A stretch of 64,000 nucleotides of DNA from Pelagibacterium flavum (GTDB lineage Bacteria; Pseudomonadota; Alphaproteobacteria; Rhizobiales; Devosiaceae), in assembly GCF_025854335.1 (NCBI RefSeq), contig NZ_CP107716.1:2535001-2599000 (forward strand). Direction: 5' to 3'. Position numbers and translations under genes: made by a program. Shown piece by piece: positions 1 through 10,353 of this stretch. The notes beneath the pieces were generated by a model. It was not told the DNA's origin, made no database searches, and saw only the letters and a program-made list of their open reading frames with translations. Every line of letters starts with the position of its first letter. Position 1 is the stretch's first letter.

Positions 1-277
1 CGTCAGGATGGTGCCAGGTGTGGCCGCTGGCGTCGTGGGGTGGCGCCGGCAACCGGCCGGACGGAAGCGGCGAGCGCCAGCCCGGCTGGCCCTCCAGTTC
101 CGCGCCGTGGCAGGCGGCGCACTGATCCGCATAGATCTGGCGTCCTTGCGCGATGATGTCCGCCGACGCCACGGCGGTGGATGCGGTACCGGCATAACGC
201 CAGCCAGCAAAGACCGCGAGGATCACACCTCCGACGACCAGACCGATCACGACAGTATTTCGGAGAGCTTTTTTCAA
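1..277 (-). CDS. c-type cytochrome, C-terminal part cut by window edge
   Basis: Reading the minus strand from a TTG at 275-277 gives a short basic start, one hydrophobic helix (residues about 8-26), then a CAACH heme-binding motif at about residues 53-57 followed by Gly/Pro-rich sequence. This is the form of a membrane-anchored or exported cytochrome c, which carries electrons in the periplasm. The TTG is the first usable start after an in-frame TGA, and its ribosome site is weak, so the exact start is uncertain. The gene runs off the left edge, so the axial methionine cannot be seen. It is divergent from the copper genes and could be electron-transfer partner or chance neighbour. Confidence 0.6.
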   Translation of the reverse strand, partial: MKKALRNTVVIGLVVGGVILAVFAGWRYAGTASTAVASADIIAQGRQIYADQCAACHGAELEGQPGWRSPLPSGRLPAPPHDASGHTWHHPD

Positions 278-358
278 GACGTCTATCGCCGATCACTGCG
301 GAATAACATTCGCGTTTGGTCGAGACCACGTTGTGCCAGCGGCGAGGCGCCTGCGACA

Positions 359-757
359 ATGGACATTCTCGTGAGCAATGCCTATCTTTGCAGCATGCTC
401 GAACGTGTCGTCACCATGCTTGCCATACTCGCGATCACCGTGGTGACGACGGTGACCTCCGCGCATGCGACACGCATGAGCATGAATTCCGGTGTGGATC
501 ACGCGATGCATGTCGCCGACATGATGCACTCTCCGGTCATTTCGGGCTTCGACTGTGACGCTGGAGAGCACTGTGGATCGGCCGATGCCGAGATGTGCGA
601 GTTCGTATGCGCAGGCCTCTCTGCCTTCCTGACGTCGGCAGGCGAGGAAGCCGGGCACGCCTACGGCGCCGCCAGTCATGACGTCCCGTCCGCGGCAATC
701 CACGTCAGCCGTGCGCCGGGACTGAACGAACGACCTCCCAAGCTCCGTCTCCTCTGA
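359..757 (+). CDS. small exported His/Met/Cys-containing protein of copper locus
   Basis: 132 codons if started at 359. A second in-frame ATG at 395 gives a cleaner signal peptide (hydrophobic core LAILAITVVTTVTSAHA), so the true start may be 395. The mature part holds clusters of His and Met and four Cys (around DCDAGEHC and CEFVC), fitting a periplasmic metal-binding protein. I do not recognise a named family. It lies 72 bp upstream of the multicopper oxidase on the same strand and probably belongs to the same transcription unit. Confidence 0.55.
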   Translation: MDILVSNAYLCSMLERVVTMLAILAITVVTTVTSAHATRMSMNSGVDHAMHVADMMHSPVISGFDCDAGEHCGSADAEMCEFVCAGLSAFLTSAGEEAGHAYGAASHDVPSAAIHVSRAPGLNERPPKLRLL

Positions 758-829
758 GCGCGCCCGGGCAGACGCCCGAGGCGCCCCATCGGTATTGATG
801 AACGGGACGGAAGTCCCGAGGAGACGACC

Positions 830-2383
830 ATGAACATGCTTTCTCGACGCGGCTTTCTTGCCGCAAGTGCGGCCGCCATTGGCGCTGCACACTTGCCCCG
901 CATCGCCTTCGCGCAAGGGGTGGCGCCGATCAGCCTCTCCGCTGCGACGCGCACGCTCGACATCGACGGTCGCGCTGCCACGGTCTTCGGGCTTGCCGGC
1001 CCCGGCGGTCAGGGACTGATCCTCGACCCCGGCCAGAGGTTCCGGGTCGATCTGACCAACGACCTGGACGTCGGTACCATCATCCACTGGCACGGACAGA
1101 TCCCGCCCAACGCGCAGGACGGTGTGCCGGACATGCCGATGCCCCTCCTCGCACCGGGTGAAACCCGATCCTACGACTTCGAGGCACGGCCCGGCACGCA
1201 CTGGATGCACAGCCATGTGCCCACCCAGGAGATGCAGCTGCTCGCCGCGCCGCTGATCGTGCGCTCGGCCGAGGACGTTGCTGCCGACCGGCAAGACGTC
1301 GTGATGTTCCTTCATGACTTCTCCTTCAAGGCCCCCGAGGAGGTTCTGGCCGAGATCGGCGCAGGTCATGGCGGCGGGCACGGCGCGGGCCATGGTGCCG
1401 GTGCATTGCCCGATCAGGGCGCTCCCATGGGAGGCATGGGGGCGATGCAGGGCATGGATCACGGGGCCATGGGCCATGGCGCCACGGGCGGCATGCCGAT
1501 GGGCAACATGCCCCGAATGGGCGGGATGATGGGTATGGGCGGCCAGATGGGCGGCATGGCCATGGACCTGAACGACTATGACTGGGACGCCTATCTCGCC
1601 AATGACCGGACCCTGTCGGACCCGGAGGTGGTCCAGGTCGAGCGCGGTGGCCGTATCCGGCTTCGGGTCATCAACGCCGCTGCGGCGACGGTATTCTGGA
1701 TCGAGACCGGCGGTGCCGAGGCGCGGCTGGTCGCGGTAGATGGGCACGCGGTCGAACCTCTCGCCGGCACGCGGTTCGGTCTGGCAATGGGCCAGCGTCT
1801 GGACATCGAGATCGACCTGCCGCACGAAGGCGGCGCCTGGCCGATCCTCGCCCTGCGCGAAGGCGCGCGCGAGCGCACCGGCCTGATCCTCGCCACGCAG
1901 GGTGCCGAAGTGCGGCGTCTCGATGCAATGGCGGATGCCGAAGCGCCCGCGTTCGACACCGATCTGGCGCAGGAGGCGCGCCTCATCGCGCTGGACGCTC
2001 TGCCGGATCGACCCGTGGACCGCAGCCAGATGCTGATGCTGGGCGGTTCGATGCAGCCGTACGTCTGGACGATAAACGGGGCAGTCTGGGGCCAGCACCA
2101 GCCGATCACCGCACGCAGCGGTGAGCGGGTCGTGCTGTCGTTCCACAACATGTCGATGATGGCGCACCCGATGCATCTGCACGGCCATGTGTTCCAGGTC
2201 GTCGGGCTGAACGGGCGTCGGGTCGCCGGTGCACTACGCGACACGGTTCACGTGCCACCGATGTCGATGGTCGATGTCGCCCTCGATGTCGGTGAGGCCG
2301 CCCGATGGATGCTGCATTGTCACCACATGCCGCACCTTACGACGGGGATGATGACCGAATTCGCGGTCACGGCGTCCGTCTGA
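830..2383 (+). CDS. multicopper oxidase, CopA/CueO-like, Tat-exported
   Basis: 517 residues. The N-terminus carries a twin-arginine signal (SRRGFLAASAA, ending near AFAQ), so it is exported folded to the periplasm. Copper ligand blocks of the family are all visible: HWHG at about 86-89, HWMHSH at about 123-128, HPMHLHGH at about 446-453 and the LHCHHM block at about 495-500 with a following Met axial ligand. A His/Met/Gly-rich insert at about 180-245 resembles the methionine-rich segments of copper-resistance oxidases. Expected role is oxidation of Cu(I) to Cu(II) in the periplasm. A good ribosome site (GAGGAG, 821-ish) precedes the ATG. Confidence 0.93.
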   Translation: MNMLSRRGFLAASAAAIGAAHLPRIAFAQGVAPISLSAATRTLDIDGRAATVFGLAGPGGQGLILDPGQRFRVDLTNDLDVGTIIHWHGQIPPNAQDGVPDMPMPLLAPGETRSYDFEARPGTHWMHSHVPTQEMQLLAAPLIVRSAEDVAADRQDVVMFLHDFSFKAPEEVLAEIGAGHGGGHGAGHGAGALPDQGAPMGGMGAMQGMDHGAMGHGATGGMPMGNMPRMGGMMGMGGQMGGMAMDLNDYDWDAYLANDRTLSDPEVVQVERGGRIRLRVINAAAATVFWIETGGAEARLVAVDGHAVEPLAGTRFGLAMGQRLDIEIDLPHEGGAWPILALREGARERTGLILATQGAEVRRLDAMADAEAPAFDTDLAQEARLIALDALPDRPVDRSQMLMLGGSMQPYVWTINGAVWGQHQPITARSGERVVLSFHNMSMMAHPMHLHGHVFQVVGLNGRRVAGALRDTVHVPPMSMVDVALDVGEAARWMLHCHHMPHLTTGMMTEFAVTASV

Positions 2384-2503
2384 TCCCAGCGGGTCGTCCG
2401 GACATGGCGCCCCGCCCGGCACCGATCCTGGTCTGTCCTGCCCCATGTTGTCGTGAGGGCCGGCCAAAAGACGCACCCTGCGGGTAAAAATCAGGAGGAT
2501 GAG

Positions 2504-2632
2504 ATGATGAACTGGAACGACATGGGCCCCGGAATGGGTTTCGGAATGGGGTTTGGCTGGCTCTTCGGCCTGCTGATCCTCGTGCTGCTGGTTTTGGCCA
2601 TAGCAGCGCTGATCAAGTATCTTCGGAAATAG
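2504..2632 (+). CDS. 42-residue single-helix membrane protein
   Basis: Perfect AGGAGG at 2493-2498 stands in front of two consecutive ATG codons (2504 and 2507). The product has a Met/Gly-rich N-terminus (GPGMGFGMGFG) and one strongly hydrophobic helix ending in KYLRK. Short Met-rich membrane peptides like this are frequent in copper and heavy-metal gene clusters, but no function is assigned. It is followed 16 bp later by the DUF302 gene. Confidence 0.6.
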   Translation: MMNWNDMGPGMGFGMGFGWLFGLLILVLLVLAIAALIKYLRK

Positions 2633-2648
2633 AAAAAAGGAGTTGGCA

Positions 2649-3035
2649 ATGACCTACACGATCAATCGAATGTTCCCCGACGCCGGTATCGACGACGTCG
2701 ACGCTCGCGCGCGGAAGGCCCTCACCGACCACGGCTTCGGCATCCTGACCGAGATCGACGTCAAGGCGACGATGAAGAAGAAGCTAGATGTCGAGATGCC
2801 CGCCTACCGCATCCTCGGCGCCTGCAACCCCAAGATGGCGCATCAGGCCATCGGGATCGAACCGCGCGTCGGTGCGATGCTGCCATGCAACGTCATCCTG
2901 CGCGAGGTCGACGGTGGCGTGGAAGTCAGTGCCATCGATCCTGTGGCGTCGATGCAGGCGATTGAGAACGCCGAACTGACGGCCGTGGCGGGCGAGGTGC
3001 GCGACCTCCTGGCGAAGGCCGTCGCGGCGGTCTGA
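2649..3035 (+). CDS. DUF302 family protein
   Basis: 128 residues from the ATG at 2649. An upstream TTG at 2643 is in frame but would sit on the ribosome site (AAGGAG, 2637-2642). The pattern of DUF302 is clear: a start containing ALTDHGFGILTEIDV, the ILGACNPKMAHQA block, then MLPCNVILRE and IDPVASM. DUF302 proteins are small and cytoplasmic, of unknown biochemistry, and are often found beside sulfur or metal genes. The Cys and Met in the conserved blocks make a metal or redox role plausible. Confidence 0.85.
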   Translation: MTYTINRMFPDAGIDDVDARARKALTDHGFGILTEIDVKATMKKKLDVEMPAYRILGACNPKMAHQAIGIEPRVGAMLPCNVILREVDGGVEVSAIDPVASMQAIENAELTAVAGEVRDLLAKAVAAV

Positions 3036-3036
3036 G

Positions 3037-3711
3037 ATGAGCCTGCGCGTCACCATTCTCGCGGGCCTTGCGATCCTCGGCATCGGACTGCTCGCTGTCT
3101 GGCAGTTCGCGCCTTCGGTGTTCGCCGAGGCGCGCAGCCTCCTGGAGCCCGAGCGTCTGGAAACGCTGGTGGCGCGTGCGGGTCTCTGGGGGCCGGTCCT
3201 GATCGTCACGCTTATGACCATCGCGGTCGTGGCCAGCCCAATCCCGAGTGCACCCATCGCACTGGCGGCCGGAGCGGCCTGCGGACATCTCTGGGGGACC
3301 GTGCAGGTCGTCATCGGCGCCGAGCTCGGGGCGCTGATCGCCTTCGGTCTCGCACGGGTTCTGGGGCATGACGTCCTGCGGCGGGTGTTCGGGGACCGCG
3401 TCGATGCCGGGCTGCTCGGCTCGCAGAACGCGTTGACGGCGACGGTTCTTGCCAGCCGCCTGATGCCCTTCGTGTCCTTCGACATGATCAGCTACGCGGC
3501 CGGACTGAGCCGATTGCACGCCTGGCGTTTCGCCTTGGCAACACTGGCGGGGATCATTCCGGCAAGCTTCCTGCTGGCCCATTTCGGCGGCGAGGCGGTG
3601 AGCGGAGATCTGGGCCGGGCGACATGGGCAGTACTTGGCCTCGGCCTCTTGACGGGCCTGCCACTGCTTTGGGTAGCCATGCGGCAAAAGCCTGAAAAGG
3701 GAAATCCATGA
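3037..3711 (+). CDS. TVP38/TMEM64 (DedA-type) membrane protein
   Basis: 224 residues, starting 1 bp after the DUF302 stop. Five or so hydrophobic segments and the family's conserved core are present: a Pro-containing helix (SPIPSAPIALAAGAACGHLW), the GAELGALIAFGLARVLG segment, the SRLMPFVSFDMISYAAGLS block and the final LGLGLLTGLPLLWV helix. The family sits in the inner membrane and is linked to lipid or small-solute transport. Members are recurrent in mercury and copper clusters. Its 3' end overlaps the permease gene by 4 bp (ATGA), so the two are translationally coupled. Confidence 0.85.
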   Translation: MSLRVTILAGLAILGIGLLAVWQFAPSVFAEARSLLEPERLETLVARAGLWGPVLIVTLMTIAVVASPIPSAPIALAAGAACGHLWGTVQVVIGAELGALIAFGLARVLGHDVLRRVFGDRVDAGLLGSQNALTATVLASRLMPFVSFDMISYAAGLSRLHAWRFALATLAGIIPASFLLAHFGGEAVSGDLGRATWAVLGLGLLTGLPLLWVAMRQKPEKGNP

Positions 3712-5018
3712 CCGGAAGCGAGTACCAGAAGAACAGCATCACCCTTTCCGGTGCGGTAGCCATGGGCACCGGCGTGATGATCGGCGCGGGCATCTTCGCG
3801 CTGACCGGCCAGATCGCCGAACTCGCCGGGCCTCTCTTCCCGCTCTCGTTCGTGGTCGGCGCCATCGTGACCGCCTTCAGCGCCTACACCTATATCAAGA
3901 TGTCGAACGCATACCCGTCTGCGGGCGGCATCGGGATGATCCTGAAGAAAGCCTACGGACCGACGACGGTCGCGGCGGGCGCAGCTCTCCTGATGGCGCT
4001 GTCGATGGTCATCAACGAAAGCCTCGTCGCTCGCACCTTCGGAACCTACACCCTGCGAGCCTTCGGCGGCGATCCGGACAGCATTCTCGTGCCGGTCCTC
4101 GGCGTGGGGCTGATCGTCTTCGCCTATCTCGTGAACGTCTCTGGCAACCGGTCGGTCGGGCTGCTGTCCATTATCATGGCCATTCTCAAGGTGGGCGGCA
4201 TTGCGCTGTTCGGGGCGGCCGGTCTGTGGGCCAGCGGCATTTCGTTCGAAGCGTCGGGCGGAGATTTTCGTGCGGGTGGGTTCGTGGCGTCGGTCGCGCT
4301 GTCCATTCTCGCCTTCAAGGGGTTCACGACCATCACCAACAGCGGCGCCGAGGTGACCAATCCGCATCGGAACGTGGGCCGGGCCATAGTCCTGTCCATC
4401 GCCATCTGCGTCGTCGTCTACCTGCTGGTCGCATTCGCGGTCGGCTCCAGCCTGCCGCTCGATCGCATCGTGGCGGCGAAGGACTACGCGCTGGCTGAAG
4501 CGGCCCAACCAGCCCTCGGGCAAACCGGCTTCTACCTGACGGTGGCGCTTGCGCTGGTGGCAACTGCCTCGGGCCTGATCGCCAGCGTGTTTGCCGTCTC
4601 GCGGATGCTGGCGATGCTGACGGACATGAAGATGATCCCGCACAGCCATTTCGGGATGCCAGGCACGATCAAGGACCACACACTCGTCTACACCGTCGTG
4701 ATCGCAGGCTTCCTGACGGTCTTCTTCGACCTCAGCCGCATCGCCTCGCTCGGGGCCTTCTTCTATCTGGTGATGGACATGATCATCCACTTCGGCGTGT
4801 TCCGGCATCTGCGCGAAGAAATCGGCGCTCGGGGCTGGGTGTTGCTGACGGCCATCGCCCTCGACGCCGTGGTGCTGACCGCCTTCGCCGCGATGAAATC
4901 GCAGTCCGACCCCCTCATCGTCGTCCTTGGCGCGTTCGGCATGGCGCTGGTGTTCCTGTTCATACGGGTTTTCCTCACACGCAATCCCGCCCCGGAAGAC
5001 GCTCACGACCATCACTAA
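3708..5018 (+). CDS. APC-superfamily amino acid/amine permease
   Basis: 436 residues with about twelve hydrophobic helices. The N-terminus has the APC fold signature (SGAVAMGTGVMIGAGIFALTG) and the helix-3 region with NAYPSAGG. A C-terminal HDHH may bind metal. It belongs to the basic amino acid/polyamine/organocation antiporter superfamily and the substrate cannot be told from sequence. It is coupled to the upstream TVP38 gene by a 4-bp overlap. Its presence inside a copper operon may mean uptake of a thiol or amino acid chelator, but that is only inference. Confidence 0.85.
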   Translation: MTGSEYQKNSITLSGAVAMGTGVMIGAGIFALTGQIAELAGPLFPLSFVVGAIVTAFSAYTYIKMSNAYPSAGGIGMILKKAYGPTTVAAGAALLMALSMVINESLVARTFGTYTLRAFGGDPDSILVPVLGVGLIVFAYLVNVSGNRSVGLLSIIMAILKVGGIALFGAAGLWASGISFEASGGDFRAGGFVASVALSILAFKGFTTITNSGAEVTNPHRNVGRAIVLSIAICVVVYLLVAFAVGSSLPLDRIVAAKDYALAEAAQPALGQTGFYLTVALALVATASGLIASVFAVSRMLAMLTDMKMIPHSHFGMPGTIKDHTLVYTVVIAGFLTVFFDLSRIASLGAFFYLVMDMIIHFGVFRHLREEIGARGWVLLTAIALDAVVLTAFAAMKSQSDPLIVVLGAFGMALVFLFIRVFLTRNPAPEDAHDHH

Positions 5019-5025
5019 AAAGAGC

Positions 5026-5056
5026 TTGAGCTTCCAACGGCTGGAGGCCGCAAGCT
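5026..5056 (+). promoter_or_regulatory. CueR/MerR-type copper-responsive promoter
   Basis: A TTGAGC -35 box (5026-5031) and a CAAGCT -10 box (5051-5056) are separated by 19 bp, the long spacing that MerR-family activators correct. Between them lies an interrupted dyad, CTTCCA-5-TGGAGG (5031-5047), matching the CTTCCA-5-TGGAAG core of known CueR operators. It sits 30 bp before the copper ATPase gene. No cueR-like gene is in the window, so the regulator must be elsewhere. Confidence 0.65.
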
Positions 5057-5085
5057 GAAACAAGAGATCGAAAGGCTGGCAGACC

Positions 5086-7419
<2,334 letters not shown>

Positions 7420-7458
7420 TCTGCCAGCCCACACATCCAACCTCGAAAGGAACATCAG

Positions 7459-7938
7459 ATGACCCAAGACATGTTTTCCCGCCGCAAGCTCCTGATCGGT
7501 ACAGCTGCGCTGGCGGCTGCGTCGCCCTTGAGGGCTCTGGCGCAAGGCGCCGGTCCGGCGATCCACGTGATGAAGGACCCCAACTGCGGCTGCTGCTCGG
7601 CCTGGATCGAGATCCTCGAGAACGACGGCTTCGCCGTCACGACCGAGGCGAGCGCCGGGACGCTTCTGATGCGCTACAAGCTGGACAACGGCATCCCGCA
7701 GGAGATGGTCTCCTGCCATACGGGTCGTGTGGATGGTTACATTATCGAGGGTCACGTCCCTGTTGCCGACATTCGCCGTCTCCTGCTGGAACGCCCCGAC
7801 GCGGTCGGCCTCGCAGTGCCAGGCATGCCCTACGGCTCGCCCGGGATGGGACCGGAAAGCCAGCGCGAGGCCTACGACGTGTTTCTGATCCGGCGCGACG
7901 GATCGAACGAGGTCTTTACCAGCTACGCTGCTGCCTGA
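7459..7938 (+). CDS. exported DUF411 metal-binding protein
   Basis: 159 residues with a twin-arginine-like signal (FSRRKLLIGTAALAAASP, ending near ALAQG). The DUF411 signature follows: HVMKDPNCGCCSAWIEILENDG near the start of the mature part, then SCHTGRVDGYIIEGHVP and the GLAVPGMPYGSPGM loop. The Cys pair, His and Met residues fit a periplasmic copper chaperone. DUF411 genes are routine neighbours of copper oxidases and ATPases. AAAGGA precedes the ATG, 40 bp after the ATPase stop, so it is probably the last gene of the operon. Confidence 0.88.
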   Translation: MTQDMFSRRKLLIGTAALAAASPLRALAQGAGPAIHVMKDPNCGCCSAWIEILENDGFAVTTEASAGTLLMRYKLDNGIPQEMVSCHTGRVDGYIIEGHVPVADIRRLLLERPDAVGLAVPGMPYGSPGMGPESQREAYDVFLIRRDGSNEVFTSYAAA

Positions 7939-7964
7939 CCTTGAGGCTCCAATTCGGCTCTTGA

Positions 7965-8222
7965 TCAGGGGCGAGAACACATACGGACCTGATCCCGGAT
8001 CACGGCGTAGTCGCTCAGCATCTCGGCGATGGCCGACCCGTGCGGCAGCCGCGCGAGCTCCTCGGCTGCGCGCGCCTGGAACTCGCGGCTGTACTCTACC
8101 ACGGGCGGGCAGACGGTCGCGATGCCGGGCTCAGAACCGACCGTTGCGCAGCCGCTCAGCAAGCTCGTCGCGAGACCTAGGACGACGAGCCGTCGCCTCG
8201 AGCATCTGGCGTTGGACATCAT
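7965..8222 (-). CDS. outer-membrane spanin lipoprotein (Rz1-like)
   Basis: 85 residues with a basic start, a hydrophobic stretch and a lipobox LLSGC (Cys near residue 25), as in a signal-peptidase II substrate. The rest is short, polar and ends in two Cys. Its first 92 bp overlap the end of the adjacent membrane-anchored gene in another reading frame, which is the classical Rz/Rz1 arrangement. Spanins fuse the inner and outer membranes at the end of phage lysis. Here it is part of a decayed prophage end, since the muramidase before it is truncated. Confidence 0.7.
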   Translation of the reverse strand: MMSNARCSRRRLVVLGLATSLLSGCATVGSEPGIATVCPPVVEYSREFQARAAEELARLPHGSAIAEMLSDYAVIRDQVRMCSRP

Positions 8223-8385
8223 TGGCTTTCTCCGTGGTCTGAAGGCGTTCAGCGAGGCGTCCCGCTCGCTCGCCGGACCGCCGAAGCGAAAGCAGGAACA
8301 GGAGCAGGGCGAGGATGATGGCGCCGTAGCGCAAAGCGGCCCGCATCCATGGGCTGGCGGCGAACCCGATCAGGAGCGGGGCCAT
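8131..8385 (-). CDS. inner-membrane spanin (Rz-like)
   Basis: 84 residues from the ATG at 8385, overlapping the muramidase remnant stop (TGATG). It has one N-terminal membrane helix (AALRYGAIILALLLFLLSL) followed by a charged, coiled-coil-prone periplasmic part rich in Arg and Glu. Together with the overlapping lipoprotein gene it forms a two-component spanin pair. It matches the usual order muramidase, Rz, Rz1 of alphaproteobacterial prophages. Confidence 0.65.
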   Translation of the reverse strand: MAPLLIGFAASPWMRAALRYGAIILALLLFLLSLRRSGERAGRLAERLQTTEKANDVQRQMLEATARRPRSRDELAERLRNGRF

Positions 8386-8594
8386 CACCGCTGCCCTCGG
8401 CGCCAGTCATCGAGACGCGCGTAGATCGTGACCGCGATGCCGCCAAGCGCCACGGCGATGAATACCCAACGCAACGTGTCGAGATACGGCACAAGCGGCA
8501 AGATCGCGGTCTGGGTCTGTCTTTGGATCCCGGTCCCGACCGCCCGAACGCGACCCGCCTCGAAGGCAACAGCCCAGCGCAGCGCAGAAATCTT
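8385..8594 (-). pseudogene. C-terminal remnant of phage muramidase with membrane tail
   Basis: An open frame of about 69 codons ends at the TGA overlapping the spanin start. It contains a hydrophobic C-terminal helix (TLRWVFIAVALGGIAVTIYA) followed by RLDDWRRGQR, the usual end of holin-associated N-acetylmuramidases. Upstream the frame is closed by a TGA at 8595-8597 and the catalytic domain is missing. The break coincides with the start of the tRNA-Ser flank repeat, so insertion or deletion at that junction probably removed the enzyme. Confidence 0.55.
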
Positions 8595-8609
8595 TCATTT
8601 CAAGGGCTT

Positions 8610-8797
8610 GGCCGGCTATTCACCAAATCGGCGCAGTCATCAGGTCCGGAGAATGTTGGCCCTGAGAGACCACTTCCAAGCCACCTGGCGCCATGGCCAG
8701 TGCTCAGCCCCTCCCGCATAACCCTCGAATACAACGAGAAAATCCGGCCGCGGCCGGATCGGGAGAACGCTTTCGCGGGGGCAAGTGGCGGAGGGGA
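8610..8797. repeat. left copy of ~190-bp tRNA-Ser-flank direct repeat (candidate att)
   Basis: This stretch repeats, with scattered changes, the sequence at 32527-32722. Shared blocks include AGGTCCGGAGAAT, AGTGCTCAGCC, CCGCATAACCCT, a GC-rich palindrome with an A run (a minus-strand terminator, palindrome at 8744-8757) and finally CAAGTGGCGGAG, which is the complement of the tRNA-Ser 3' end. It therefore carries the last bases of a tRNA-Ser gene and its terminator without the rest of the tRNA, as expected for the distal attachment site of an island integrated at that tRNA. The 313 bp from 8595 to 8907 hold no other gene. Confidence 0.65.
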
Positions 8798-8907
8798 TGG
8801 GCTTGATATCCAACCTTCTCCAGGTTTCACCCGGGTGGCGATGACAGCTAAAACGGCGCTGCGGGATATTGCTTCCGCGCGAAGCTGTATTGCGGAGAGT
8901 TCAAGAA

Positions 8908-10182
8908 TTGTCGCTTTCACAGATACTTAGCCGTCGGGACCTCTACGACCTTGTCTGGAGCAAACCGATGACGGCGCTTGCACAGGAGTTCGGGATATCG
9001 GATCGGGGGCTCGCGAAGGTCTGCAGTCGTCATCGTATTCCCGTACCGCCCCGGGGGTACTGGGCCAAGGTTGCTGCCGGAGAACAACCGAAAGTGCCGC
9101 CGTTCCTCGACCTCAGGGATCGAAGCCTCGATCGGGTAAGCATCCGCGGGGCCACCTCAGCCCTTCCTGACAGTGTCGCCGAACTCGCCCGAAAGCGAAA
9201 GACTGAGCGGCAAGCCCGGGCTGCTACCATCAAGGCGACGCCAGAATCCCCAATGCCTCTGATGGAAAACCCACACGCCTCGGTGGCGAAAACCGTGAAG
9301 TTCCTTCGGACCAGGAAGCCGGACAAGGAGGGCGTCCTCAGCGCCACGGCGCCAGGCCTGTGTGGCGTGGTCGTCGGCGCTGCGTCCGCCGAACGTGCTT
9401 GCTTCTTTCTCGACGCGTTGGCGCGGACGCTCGACGAGGTCGGGCTGAGCCTGACAGCGGACGGAGAGAAGATGTCCGTTCAGAACGGCGCGGACAAGAT
9501 CAGCTTCACCCTGCTCGAACGAACGAGAAGGCTGAAATACGTACCGACCCCAGAAGAAATCGCTCGGGAGGATAAGAGGAAAGAGAAACGGGCACGGTCC
9601 CTTCGGCGCAACGATTGGGCCAGCATTTCGTTCGGCAGCAGTCCACCCTGGCCGGAATATGTGACTGCGTGGACCGGCGAACTCGTGTTCTCGATCGATG
9701 CGTGGGCGGATGGCCTGCGAAAGACGTGGGGTGACGGCAAAACGCAACGCGTGGAACGGATGGTCCCCGAAATAGTCGCCGGCATAGAGCTCATTCTAGA
9801 GACCATTCGCGTGCGCCGCGAGGAGCGTGAGGAGCGCGAGAGGCAGTGGAAAATCCTGCAGCACCGGCGACAGCTCGCACAGGCCCGCCTCAAACGCGAG
9901 GAGACGCGACTCTCTCATCTCCGGCAGATCATTGATCTGCGTCGGGAGGCCCGCGAAATCCGCGAATGGATCTCCGGCCTGCCGCAGGAAGCCAGCCTGT
10001 CCGTCGACTCGGATCTGGGCCGGATGCTGCAGTGGGTAGAGGCACGGTTGGCCGAGCTTGATCGTCAAACCGGACTGGATGCTGCGAAATCCTTTGCGGG
10101 CGAAGGCGATCTGTTCCCGGCAGTCGACGAGCTTGAAGATCCGCTTGGCGATCCCCCCGTCAGCTCTGGCTGGGGCTACTGA
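8908..10182 (+). CDS. conserved hypothetical protein with N-terminal HTH and coiled coil
   Basis: 424 residues from a TTG at 8908, chosen for the GGAG 10 bp upstream; the frame stays open to another TTG at 8869. The N-terminus (SRRDLYDLVWSKPMTALAQE followed by FGISDRGLAKVC) looks like a helix-turn-helix, then RGYWAKVAAGE. The second half is charged and probably coiled (about 310-360, many RREEREERE and LKREETRLSHLR patterns). I know this type only as an uncharacterised island protein. No enzyme motif is visible. It is the first gene inside the left repeat. Confidence 0.65.
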   Translation: MSLSQILSRRDLYDLVWSKPMTALAQEFGISDRGLAKVCSRHRIPVPPRGYWAKVAAGEQPKVPPFLDLRDRSLDRVSIRGATSALPDSVAELARKRKTERQARAATIKATPESPMPLMENPHASVAKTVKFLRTRKPDKEGVLSATAPGLCGVVVGAASAERACFFLDALARTLDEVGLSLTADGEKMSVQNGADKISFTLLERTRRLKYVPTPEEIAREDKRKEKRARSLRRNDWASISFGSSPPWPEYVTAWTGELVFSIDAWADGLRKTWGDGKTQRVERMVPEIVAGIELILETIRVRREEREERERQWKILQHRRQLAQARLKREETRLSHLRQIIDLRREAREIREWISGLPQEASLSVDSDLGRMLQWVEARLAELDRQTGLDAAKSFAGEGDLFPAVDELEDPLGDPPVSSGWGY

Positions 10183-10353
10183 GTGCTTCTCCGCTGCCCA
10201 AGCCTTTTATGACCGCTGTTCGCTTGGATCGAGATTGATGCTGCAAGAAGAAGCGTTTCCATTGCCAGATCATCATCCCCTGGCTAGCCTCACGACGACC
10301 CAGAAAATGGGCGCGCATAGTTACCATGCGCATCAGGGGGCTGGGAGGCTACG

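Noticed and set aside
278..358. Weak TTGT...ACAA dyad in the divergent gap of cytochrome and copper genes
   Set aside because: Symmetry is poor and no known operator matches.
293..2188. Long minus-strand open frame of 631 codons opposite the multicopper oxidase
   Set aside because: It is antisense to a gene with complete copper-ligand motifs and is a consequence of high GC codon use; it has no family pattern.
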